Assembly: GCA_050485425.1 (NCBI GenBank)
Contig: JBJHBJ010000017.1
Location: forward strand, 1 to 64,000
Reading direction: 5' to 3'
DNA from: LSCE01 sp050485425
Lineage (GTDB): Bacteria > Pseudomonadota > Gammaproteobacteria > Nitrococcales > Aquisalimonadaceae
DNA length: 64,000 nt
The notes under the pieces are model-generated. The model was not told the origin of the DNA and made no database searches. It saw only the letters and a program-made list of their open reading frames with translations. Shown here in pieces: positions 53,156 through 61,099 of the stretch (position 1 is its first letter; the number at the start of each line of letters is the position of its first letter). The translations under genes were made by a program, and so were the position numbers.

Positions 53156-54282
53156 CCGTGTGCTATGAGTACCCGCCGATCGGCGGCGGGGGAGGCGTTG
53201 TGGCGGAAGCGCTCGCCCAGCAACTGGTACGCATGGGCCACGACCTGGAGGTGGTCACCTCGCAGTTCCGGGCCTTGGCAGCGCGGGAACAGGAGGGCGG
53301 GCTGACCATCCACCGGCACGCTTGCCGGCGTCGCCATCGCCATTACACCACTGCAACGGAATTGCTGACGACGCTGTGGCCGGCCTACAGGAAGGCGGCC
53401 GGGATCATCAGGGACAACCCGCCCCATCTGCTGCATGCACATTTCGCCCTGCCCAGCGGGCTGGTGGCCTATCACCTCTCGCGCCGTTTCGGCATTCCCT
53501 ATGTGCTCACCGTGCACGGCTCGGATATCCCCGGCTACAACCCCGATCGCTTCCATTGGCATCATCGCCTGGTGCGGCCGATATGGCGACGGGTGATGAG
53601 CGGCGCCAGCGAGATCGTTTCTCCGTCCAGGTATCTGGCCGGCCTGGTGCGACAACAGATCCAGCTACCGGTCCAGATCGTACCCAATGGTTACATGGGG
53701 CATTCGGGCTCGGGGGAACAGCCAAAGCGGCGGCTGGTCCTGGTTGTGGCAAGGCTGTTTCCCCGCAAGGGGGTGCAGTATTTCCTGGAAGCGATCCGCG
53801 ATCTGGACAGCGACTGGGAATTCGTCGTGGCCGGGGACGGCCCCTATATGGCCTCGCTGAAAGCGCTGGCCGGCACCGTTCGTCCACATGTCCGCTTTAC
53901 CGGGTTCATTGACAAGCCCAGCCTGCAGAGCCTGTATGCCGAGGCGCGCATCCTCGTGTTTCCTTCCCTGCAGGAAAACTTTCCCATGGTACTGCTGGAG
54001 GGCATGGACGCCGGCTGCGCGGTGATCACCAGCCAGGCCCACGGCTGCGCCGAGGTGGTTGGCGACGCCGGCGTGATCGTTCCCCCGGCGAATGCAATGG
54101 CGCTCGGGAAGGCAATACGGGAGTTGCTGGCAGACCCTGAGCGATGCGATCTGCTGGCAGCGCGATCACGAGCAAGGGCTGCCTTGTTCCGCTGGCCTCG
54201 GATCGCGGAGCTGTACCTGCAGGTCTTCAACGATGCGATGCGCTGGCGCGCCGGCGGTGCGCACGCCGGGCGGATCGGATAG
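53143..54282 (+). CDS. Glycosyltransferase family 4
   Basis: 379 residues. N-terminal YEYPPIGGGGGVVAEALAQQ (8-27), LTVHGSDIPGYN, donor-side LVVARLFPRKGVQYFLEAI, AGDGPYMASLKA, and the E-x7-E stretch SLQENFPMVLLEGMDAG. ATG 53143 lies 13 bases inside the end of the PaaK-like gene and matches the family start; the longer open frame upstream is a shadow of that gene. Confidence 0.87.
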   Translation: MRILTVCYEYPPIGGGGGVVAEALAQQLVRMGHDLEVVTSQFRALAAREQEGGLTIHRHACRRRHRHYTTATELLTTLWPAYRKAAGIIRDNPPHLLHAHFALPSGLVAYHLSRRFGIPYVLTVHGSDIPGYNPDRFHWHHRLVRPIWRRVMSGASEIVSPSRYLAGLVRQQIQLPVQIVPNGYMGHSGSGEQPKRRLVLVVARLFPRKGVQYFLEAIRDLDSDWEFVVAGDGPYMASLKALAGTVRPHVRFTGFIDKPSLQSLYAEARILVFPSLQENFPMVLLEGMDAGCAVITSQAHGCAEVVGDAGVIVPPANAMALGKAIRELLADPERCDLLAARSRARAALFRWPRIAELYLQVFNDAMRWRAGGAHAGRIG

Positions 54283-54293
54283 CAGGTGGCTCC

Positions 54294-55307
54294 ATGAACA
54301 GCCTTCTCACGCTGCCCGAGCGACTTGCCCCCCTGCTGGGGACAACGACGTTTCATGCGGTCTCCATACAGGGACGAAGCAGGGAGGAGGGCCTGCCGAT
54401 CTCCGCCGTGTACCTGGGCAGCGGTCGCAATAACGCCTGGTTGCGCAACTACTTTCTTGCCCACGCCGAAGTGACCGACGAGGAATTGCTGCACCTGCCC
54501 AGGATCGCGAAGCGGGCCCTGAAGAGCGCCTGGGAGTCTGCGGAGCTGCGCCTGACCGACCTGCCGCCACTCTGGGCGGCATTAACGCCGCGGAGTGAAC
54601 TGTTGCGGGTGCCGGCGTGGATTCGCCAGGAACTGCGCCTGCCGCACCTGCCTTCGACCCCGGGCTGGCCGTTACCGGTCAGCACTGCGCGGGAGGTGGA
54701 GCGGCATATCCGGCGGCATGGGTATGCGTTGACCATAACGCGTGAAATCAAGGAAATAGAAGATTTTTATCAAGGACTTTATCTACCCTATATACGCCAA
54801 CGTCACGGAAGCGATGCCGTCTTGGTGGAGCGTTCCCGTTTCCTCCGGGAGAGCCGTGGCCATACGCTGGCCCAGCTTCGCAGCCAGGGCCGCACGGTCG
54901 CCGGGATGATGTTGTTCCGCGCCGGCCGGCGCATGCGGCTGGGTTGGTTCGGAGCCCTGACAGGGGAACGAGCGCCGAAGGGCCTGAGCGAGACCCTGGA
55001 TGCGCTGGTCATCCGCTTCGCCTGGATGGACGGAATTACCTGCATTGATTTTGGCAAGTCCAGACCGTGCCTCGCTGACGGCGTCTTCCGGTACAAGGCG
55101 CGGTTCGGTGCTGTGCCGATGCCTGCCAGATTCCCTCAGGCGGTGCTGGGTATCTCCCTGCCACGATCGCATCCCGCTCTCCTGAACAGTCTCCGGAACC
55201 GGCCACTGCTCGGAATGAGCAAGGGCGGGCTCGCTGTCTACCGCGTGCCCGGCAGTGCCGGGGCTGGGGTGTGGTCGAGGTGGGACAATGACGCATCCGC
55301 CTCCTGA
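54294..55307 (+). CDS. GNAT/FemAB-like acyltransferase-fold protein (1 of 3)
   Basis: 337 residues. The middle and C-terminal parts have GNAT/FemAB-like segments such as YLPYIRQRHGSDAVLVERS, GMMLFRAGRRMRLGWFGAL and IDFGKSRPCLADGVFRYKARF, the last resembling the lipid/sugar-transferring FemAB subset. Genes with these folds recur in EPS loci, where the acceptor is unknown. ATG 54294; overlap of 20 bases with the flippase gene. Confidence 0.68.
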   Translation: MNSLLTLPERLAPLLGTTTFHAVSIQGRSREEGLPISAVYLGSGRNNAWLRNYFLAHAEVTDEELLHLPRIAKRALKSAWESAELRLTDLPPLWAALTPRSELLRVPAWIRQELRLPHLPSTPGWPLPVSTAREVERHIRRHGYALTITREIKEIEDFYQGLYLPYIRQRHGSDAVLVERSRFLRESRGHTLAQLRSQGRTVAGMMLFRAGRRMRLGWFGALTGERAPKGLSETLDALVIRFAWMDGITCIDFGKSRPCLADGVFRYKARFGAVPMPARFPQAVLGISLPRSHPALLNSLRNRPLLGMSKGGLAVYRVPGSAGAGVWSRWDNDASAS

Positions 55308-56874
55308 CCCCTCGCTCCTGCACCCGGCACGCTCCGCGACCTGGCTGCGCAATATCGCCACCAGCTACGGCGACGTGATTGTGGGCGGGGTGATCTACAT
55401 CCTGCTCACCCCGATTCTGGTCCGGTCCCTGGGCGTTGAGGCCTACGCCATCTGGCTGGTCAGCCATACCATCACCTTTTACCTGGGGCTGTTCGACCTG
55501 GGATTCAGTCAGGCGCACGTCCGGTACCACGCGCGCTATGCCGCGAAGGGTCAGCGTGCTGCCCTGCGACGCCTCGCCGCCACCGTTTTTCTCTCGCTGT
55601 CATGCGCAGGCCTGCTGGCGCTGGGACTGGCCTCGGCGCTTGTGATAGCCCCTCTGGGCAGCTGGTTCGACGTCTCCGGCAGCCTGGAAGCCGATTTTCG
55701 CCTGGTGATCCTCATACTGGGACTGAACCTGTTGCTGAATCTTCCCGGCGCCACCCTGGAAAATGTCTACGAGGGAGAAGAGCGTTTCGATATACGCAAC
55801 CTGCGGTCCATGATGCTCCGCGTGATCAGTGCCGGGCTCCAGCTCTGGCTGCTGTGGAACGGATACGGCATCGTCGCGCTGGCGCTGGTGGAACTGGCAG
55901 TATCGATCCTGTGCATCTGCGTGGATCTCGTGCTCGCCCGCAGACTGGTGCCGGGCTTGTTGCGGGGGCGGCTTCGCCTGGACCGCAGGATGCTGCACCG
56001 CATCCGCCCATTCGCGCTGTGGGCATTCGTGGATGACCTGCTGGTGGAAGGGAGCAGTCATCTGGACAAGCTGGTACTTGCCCTGCTGCTACCTCTGGCC
56101 TTGCTGACGCCCTACGCGCTTTGCATCGCCCTCGCGGGATTGCTGATCCTCATCGTCCAGCCGGTCACCGAGACGTTTTTCCCCATGGCCGCCGGCTTCC
56201 ACGCCCGGGGCAGGCAACGGGATCTTGCCCGGCTGCTGATCAGCGGGACGAAGGCCGCGTTGGCGCCCGCGGTCCCTCTGGCCTTGCTTCTCTGGGTATT
56301 CGGGGAGCAGGTACTCCTGCTCTGGGTGCCCGAAGTGGAAGACTATCTCCCAGCCGGTCTGATGCAGCTGATCGTGGTGAACTGCCTTCTCACCACCGGG
56401 TTCTGGACGGCGACCCTGCTGTTGATGGCCATGAACCGGATCCGGCTGGTGGCACTGCTGACACTTGCCGAACTGACATTCGCGCTCGTGCTGATCCTCT
56501 GGCTCGCTCCGTTGTACGGCCTGATCGGTCTGGCGCTGGCGTCACTGACCGCCAATGCAGTACTTGGATTCGGCTGGGTTCTCCCGGCCGCCTGCCGGGC
56601 TGCAGGCGTCTCCGTGCCGACGTTCCTGGCGTCGACATTCGGACGCATTGCCCTCAGTGCATTGCCGTCCACGGCGTTGATCCTGATGTTCCCTGCCTGG
56701 CTGCCACCTGACGGCTGGCTGGCCCCGGTGCTGGCCGTGATCGCCATCGTCATGGTCTATGGCCCGATTCTGCTGCTCGGCGGTCTGGATCAATGGGAGC
56801 GCGGCAGTGTCTTCGCTTCGGTCAAACGGCTGGCGGGCCAGCGGGGACCCGACCTGTATGGAGCACCACGGTGA
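55288..56874 (+). CDS. Wzx-type oligosaccharide flippase
   Basis: 528-residue inner-membrane protein of the polysaccharide transporter superfamily, with about twelve to fourteen hydrophobic segments. The N-terminal YGDVIVGGVIYILLTPILVR and the LSLSCAGLLALGLAS-type helix arrangement match Wzx/RfbX proteins. It would move the lipid-linked unit to the periplasm for Wzy polymerisation. ATG 55288 overlaps the upstream gene; ends in TGATG overlap with the next gene. It is flanked by three GNAT/FemAB-like genes. Confidence 0.85.
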   Translation: MTHPPPDPSLLHPARSATWLRNIATSYGDVIVGGVIYILLTPILVRSLGVEAYAIWLVSHTITFYLGLFDLGFSQAHVRYHARYAAKGQRAALRRLAATVFLSLSCAGLLALGLASALVIAPLGSWFDVSGSLEADFRLVILILGLNLLLNLPGATLENVYEGEERFDIRNLRSMMLRVISAGLQLWLLWNGYGIVALALVELAVSILCICVDLVLARRLVPGLLRGRLRLDRRMLHRIRPFALWAFVDDLLVEGSSHLDKLVLALLLPLALLTPYALCIALAGLLILIVQPVTETFFPMAAGFHARGRQRDLARLLISGTKAALAPAVPLALLLWVFGEQVLLLWVPEVEDYLPAGLMQLIVVNCLLTTGFWTATLLLMAMNRIRLVALLTLAELTFALVLILWLAPLYGLIGLALASLTANAVLGFGWVLPAACRAAGVSVPTFLASTFGRIALSALPSTALILMFPAWLPPDGWLAPVLAVIAIVMVYGPILLLGGLDQWERGSVFASVKRLAGQRGPDLYGAPR

Positions 56875-58670
56875 TGCACCATGATTACCGACTACAGTGG
56901 TTGAAAGCGTCGGATGCGCATGGCGTTGCACGGCTGGAGGCCATGGTCTATCCGCGTGCCTACCGCAGCGGCCGCGCCGACCTGCAGGAACAACTTGAGG
57001 TCGCCGAGAAAGCCGGGGAAAACCTGTCGATAGGGCTGTTCCGTGGCAGGACGCTGGTCGGCTACTGCCTGATGTTCATCGAGCCCCAAAGGCAGAAGAT
57101 CTGTGACTATCTGGATATTCCACAGCCGGAGGGGCTGGATCTTTCCGGCCCGGGTCTGTATCTCGCTGATCTCGCGGTGCATCCTGCCCACAGGAGCCAG
57201 ACCTGGCCAATGCTGGCTCGTCTGGCCGCCGTGCTGGATCGCCGCGACGATCTCCGACATCTGCCACTCGACGCCCTGTCCACACCGGAACTGCTTCGAT
57301 ACTGGCAATCCCGCCGCCGTGTGCTGGCCGGCCTGGGTTACTGGTTGCTCAACCATGTGGAATTCCGGGATGACGGTATTCCGTTTCCCCTGCACTGGGT
57401 TCAGTTCCGCGCGGCGCGTGCACACCGTCAGTCTGCCGCGGCCCCGACACCCGCCCCTGCACTCAAGCGGTGTCGGCAGATGGCCACTGCTGACGGTGTG
57501 ATGACCATCGGGCTGGTGGATTCGGAACAGGCCTGGAGCGCCCTCGCTGCCGACTGGGAACGTCTGTGGGCCATGACACCCCAGGCCACCGTGTTCAGCA
57601 GCTTTCAGTTCCTGCGGACCTGGTGGGCCTTGCTGGGCCTCAACAGCAGGCTCCACATCGTGGTGGCCCTCGACGATGAGAGCCGGGTCCGCGCCATCGT
57701 ACCGATGCAGATCCTGCACAACGTTGGCCGCACGCCCCATCGCCGGTGCCTGAGCTTCATCGGGCAACCGTCGGAAGTTGATCGGCCCACCATGCTTGCA
57801 GCACCGCAGGACATGCCGATCAGCCGGCTGGTGGCGGACTACCTGATGGAGGACCACCGCACGGCGTGGTCCAGCGTCATTCTTTATGAACAGGAGTCCG
57901 ACAGCCCGCTGCTCGGATCCATGACGGATTGCCTGACAAAGCGCGGACTGCTGGTGGAGACGCCGGCCGGCCCGGAATGCCCGATGGTCGATGTCAGCGA
58001 CAACTGGCCCCGCTACCTGTCTACCCGGAGCAGGGCGCAACGGAAAAGCCTGAAACGGCACCTGGCAAGACTGCAGGCCGCTGGCACCATGGCCCTGGAA
58101 ACGGTCGACACCGAGGCCGCGGAACCCGAGGGATTGCAACGTTACCTGGCCGTGGAAAAGCGGAGCTGGAAGCCGATCGCGGGACTGGGCGCCGCCAGGT
58201 CATCCGCTCACCTCGGCTTTCTGAAAGCCCTGATGTCCTGCCCGCCCCCCAGACCGCTGCTGCATTTCCGCTTTCTCCGGCTGAACGGCGAGGATATTGC
58301 GGCCACGATGGGACTGTTCTGGAACGGTACGCTCTATGCTTTGCACATCGTGCACGACAGGCAGTACGACGTTCTGTCCCCGGGGTTCGTCCTGACCGCG
58401 CTGGAGCTGGAAAATGCCTTCGGCCGTGATGACTATCGCACCATCGATTACCTCGGCGGATTCCTGAGCAACAAGCGTGGATGGGCCACGCAGTACCGTG
58501 AAAGCAGAGCGCTTTTCGCCCAGCCTTCCACACTGCCGGGCTACACCTACCACTACTACCATTTTCGCTGCAAACCCTGGGTGAAGCAGCGGCTCGCCGG
58601 CATGCGGCTGCTGGACCCCGTGCTTCGATGGAAGCGGATGCTGGGCCGCCGGGAAGGGTGGTTGGCATGA
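56874..58670 (+). CDS. Fusion of N-terminal GNAT domain and C-terminal Acetyltransf_6 (BioF2/FemAB-like) domain (2 of 3)
   Basis: 598 residues. The N-terminal part (about 1-185) contains YRSGRADLQEQLEVAEKAGE and LYLADLAVHPAHRSQ, typical GNAT acetyl-CoA-binding sequence. The C-terminal part (about 200-590) carries RSRAQRKSLKRHLARLQ, FLRLNGEDIAATMGLFWNG and IDYLGGFLSNKRGWATQYRE, the Acetyltransf_6 landmarks. Such fusions are uncommon and suggest two acyl-type transfers or one regulated by the other. ATG 56874, TGATG overlap; ATGA overlap downstream. Confidence 0.78.
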   Translation: MHHDYRLQWLKASDAHGVARLEAMVYPRAYRSGRADLQEQLEVAEKAGENLSIGLFRGRTLVGYCLMFIEPQRQKICDYLDIPQPEGLDLSGPGLYLADLAVHPAHRSQTWPMLARLAAVLDRRDDLRHLPLDALSTPELLRYWQSRRRVLAGLGYWLLNHVEFRDDGIPFPLHWVQFRAARAHRQSAAAPTPAPALKRCRQMATADGVMTIGLVDSEQAWSALAADWERLWAMTPQATVFSSFQFLRTWWALLGLNSRLHIVVALDDESRVRAIVPMQILHNVGRTPHRRCLSFIGQPSEVDRPTMLAAPQDMPISRLVADYLMEDHRTAWSSVILYEQESDSPLLGSMTDCLTKRGLLVETPAGPECPMVDVSDNWPRYLSTRSRAQRKSLKRHLARLQAAGTMALETVDTEAAEPEGLQRYLAVEKRSWKPIAGLGAARSSAHLGFLKALMSCPPPRPLLHFRFLRLNGEDIAATMGLFWNGTLYALHIVHDRQYDVLSPGFVLTALELENAFGRDDYRTIDYLGGFLSNKRGWATQYRESRALFAQPSTLPGYTYHYYHFRCKPWVKQRLAGMRLLDPVLRWKRMLGRREGWLA

Positions 58671-59824
58671 GCACGGCGGGTGGAACACGCCTTCACGAGG
58701 CGATCACCGCGCAGGTACGGATCATCACGCGGTTCGAGGATGCGCAGGCCATTGCCCCGGCCTGGGAGAGACTGTATCGGGAAACACCGGGAGCAACGCC
58801 ATGGCAGAGCTGGCCCTGGTTCGTTGCCTGGTGGTCATCCATGGGCACGACGGCTTCATTGTGTGTCGTGCTTGTCGAGACTGCCGCGGGCATTCAGCTG
58901 CTGCTGCCGCTTCAGTGCCGCTCGACACGCATGCTCGCCATGCCGATCAGGGTGCTGGAGCCGATCGGGATGCCGGAAGAAATCAATCGCCCACAGTTCG
59001 CGCTGGGTGCGGCCGACAGGACGGCGCTGCGGATGGCTCTGCGGGAAATCATGAACGGTCCGGCCTCGCCACGCTGGGATCTCCTGCGCCTGGACGAAGT
59101 CCAGATGGACGGTTGGTGGGTGCGTGAGCTGCTGGAAACAGCTGCAGACCATCAACTGCGTTGCCATCAGGTGGAACAGCACCCGTGCCCCTACCTGGAT
59201 CTCCGGCAGGACTGGGACACGTTTCTGGCCAGTCGCGGGCGCAAACTGTCGCGGAACCTGCGGGCCGCCGAGCGGAAGCTCGCGGAAACCGGGCCGATTT
59301 CCCTGGAGTTCGCCAGGACGCGCGAGGACATCGATACCGCGTTCGACCGCTTCCTGGGACTGTACCGGCAAAGCTGGAAGCAGGAGGCTGGAGTCGGCTT
59401 CGCTCGGCAGGACGGATACGCCCGATATTATCGTCGCTTCCTTGCCCTGATGGCGGAGTCCGGACAGGCGCGCATCCTGACATTGCTCAGCGGCCGGACG
59501 CCGGTCGCGGCCGCTGTTGCCGTGACCGACAACGCCAGCTACTACGGTGCGCAAATCGTACAGGATCAGCGTTTTGATCGATGTTCACCGGGCACACTGC
59601 TGGAAGCCATCGAGTTGCGGGGGTTGATGGAGGAGGGTGCCTTTCACGACTACGACTTCTTTGGTGCGGCTCTCAACAACAAGCGACGCTGGACCGATAC
59701 CGCTCGCCATACCCACCGTCTGCTTCTGTTCCGGCCGAATGCCGTGGCCACCATGCTGGAACGCTATTATTTCGCACTGAAGCCCGTACTGCGCCGCCTG
59801 CGCCCGGTCAGACACCGGCACTGA
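58667..59824 (+). CDS. Acetyltransf_6 / FemAB-like protein (3 of 3)
   Basis: 385 residues, similar to the C-terminal part of its upstream neighbour. Shows TPWQSWPWFVAWWSSMG, SRGRKLSRNLRAAERKL, FLGLYRQSWKQEAG and FHDYDFFGAALNNKRRWTDTA, all typical of the BioF2-like family in EPS loci. It is the last gene of the large operon; the next feature is the dyad operator in front of the second Crp/Fnr-like gene. Substrate unknown. Confidence 0.8.
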   Translation: MSTAGGTRLHEAITAQVRIITRFEDAQAIAPAWERLYRETPGATPWQSWPWFVAWWSSMGTTASLCVVLVETAAGIQLLLPLQCRSTRMLAMPIRVLEPIGMPEEINRPQFALGAADRTALRMALREIMNGPASPRWDLLRLDEVQMDGWWVRELLETAADHQLRCHQVEQHPCPYLDLRQDWDTFLASRGRKLSRNLRAAERKLAETGPISLEFARTREDIDTAFDRFLGLYRQSWKQEAGVGFARQDGYARYYRRFLALMAESGQARILTLLSGRTPVAAAVAVTDNASYYGAQIVQDQRFDRCSPGTLLEAIELRGLMEEGAFHDYDFFGAALNNKRRWTDTARHTHRLLLFRPNAVATMLERYYFALKPVLRRLRPVRHRH

Positions 59825-59912
59825 ACTATCTTGCACGCAAACTCTGCCGTGGCCCGCTCACACCGCTCGTTGCCAGGACTAAACTATCAATTACGTAGCA
59901 GCGGTCCCGTGC

Positions 59913-59956
59913 TATGTACGCTAACGCACAGACTGTTCGAGGCAATCTCTCAAAAT
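59913..59956 (+). promoter_or_regulatory. Dyad operator, copy 6, before the second Crp/Fnr-like gene
   Basis: TATGTACGCTAACGCACAGA at 59913-59932 (core TGTACG-CTAA-CGCACA, centre 59922.5). CAAAAT at 59951-59956 starts 28.5 bases away, one base off the spacing seen at the other sites. It suggests autoregulation of the regulator that starts at 60042. Confidence 0.55.
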
Positions 59957-60041
59957 GAGGCGGAACAGCTAACGCATTTCTGGCCGAAAAACCGCGAACC
60001 ATTTCACATTTTGGCGATCTTGTGGACAGGGGGTTATTGCA

Positions 60042-60803
60042 ATGGCATGCATACAGTCCGCGCCACCCGAAATCCGGGCCAATCCATCGCAAAACCATTT
60101 GCTTGGGGCAATGTCATCATCGCTCCGGCAGCGACTCCTGCCGACCATGGAGCAAATGCTGCTGCCACGCGGCATGGTCCTCTATGAATCCGGCGCCCCG
60201 CAGCGTCATGTCTACTTTCCCGTCAACTCCATCACGTCCGTGCTTTACATGCTGGAGGACGGGGCCTCGGCAGAGATTTCCCTGGTCGGCAATGATGGCA
60301 TGATCGGGGCCGCCCTGATATCGCATGTCGACACCACACCGAGCCGGGCTGTGGTGATTGCGCCGGGGATCGCTTTTCGTATTCCCGCCAGGACATTCTC
60401 GCGGGAACTGGACTCGCAGCCGGAACTGATGACGCTGTTGCTCCGTTACGTCCAGATCCTGTTTACGCAGATGGCGCAGACTGCCATCTGCTATCGCCAT
60501 CACTCGATTCGGCAGCAGATCTGCTGGCTGCTGCTGGAGGCACTGGATCGGCTATCCGGCAACAAGATCGCGATGACCCACGAACTCATTGCCAACGTGC
60601 TGGGCGTCAGGCGCGAAGGCGTCACGGAAGCCGCACGCCGGTTGCAACAGGCAGGAATCATCCAGTACACGCGGGGCCAGATAGATGTCCTGGACCGCGA
60701 GCGCCTGGAAAAGCTCTCCTGCGAGTGCTACAGCGTGGTGAAGAAGGAAACCAACCGCCTGTTGGCTCTGCCGCTTCACGCCCATGGTTCGCGCCACAGG
60801 TGA
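60042..60803 (+). CDS. Crp/Fnr-like transcriptional regulator (second of two bracketing the EPS locus)
   Basis: 253 residues, same subfamily as the protein at 8052-8777. The barrel runs about 25-140 (VYFPVNSITSVLYMLEDGA, EISLVGNDGMIGAAL), and the winged helix reads MTHELIANVLGVRREGVTEA with Val189-Arg-Arg-Glu192. Glu192 is the position that in CRP-type recognition helices contacts a C:G pair. ATG 60042 is preceded by GGGGG eight bases upstream; an inner ATG at 60111 is possible. A dyad operator lies about 110 bases upstream. I infer that it controls the EPS operons. Confidence 0.86.
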   Translation: MACIQSAPPEIRANPSQNHLLGAMSSSLRQRLLPTMEQMLLPRGMVLYESGAPQRHVYFPVNSITSVLYMLEDGASAEISLVGNDGMIGAALISHVDTTPSRAVVIAPGIAFRIPARTFSRELDSQPELMTLLLRYVQILFTQMAQTAICYRHHSIRQQICWLLLEALDRLSGNKIAMTHELIANVLGVRREGVTEAARRLQQAGIIQYTRGQIDVLDRERLEKLSCECYSVVKKETNRLLALPLHAHGSRHR

Positions 60804-60827
60804 AGCCAGCCGTGCTGCCGAGGCCGG

Positions 60828-60998
60828 TCACGGCGCGCCATCGCCGCCGCCTTTCGGGCGTGTTGCCGCGTAGTGGTGACCACGGCGGAAGCCCTGCCTG
60901 GGTTCGTCCGCGCTTCCGTGATTCGACATGAAGAGCAGGGCGGCCAGCAGAATGCCGATATTGGTGCCCAGGACCAGCCCCAGCAAGAATGCAAGCAC
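60828..60998 (-). CDS. Small 56-residue membrane protein, GTG start
   Basis: Short gene read by hand: a GTG at 60998, with CGGAG nine bases upstream, starts a 56-residue product. It opens with one hydrophobic helix (LAFLLGLVLGTNIGILLAAL, residues 2-21) and ends in a polar, Gly/Arg/His-rich tail (about 25-56). The shape resembles DUF3789-type small membrane proteins. It is antisense-adjacent to the regulator's 3' end and 101 bases before the ggt gene end. Not confirmed by homology. Confidence 0.5.
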   Translation of the reverse strand: MLAFLLGLVLGTNIGILLAALLFMSNHGSADEPRQGFRRGHHYAATRPKGGGDGAP

Positions 60999-61099
60999 GG
61001 AAGCGTGCTCCGTTTCGCCTGTTCCTGTTGTTGACTACACGCCGAGCCGGTCGCCCTTGTCTGTCTGTTAGCACACCGATGCCGCATGCAACCGCTTTC

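Noticed and set aside
60776..61087. 103-residue minus-strand gene near the second regulator
   Set aside because: Cys/Arg-rich product without structure; a different frame at 60828-60998 gives a better small membrane protein.
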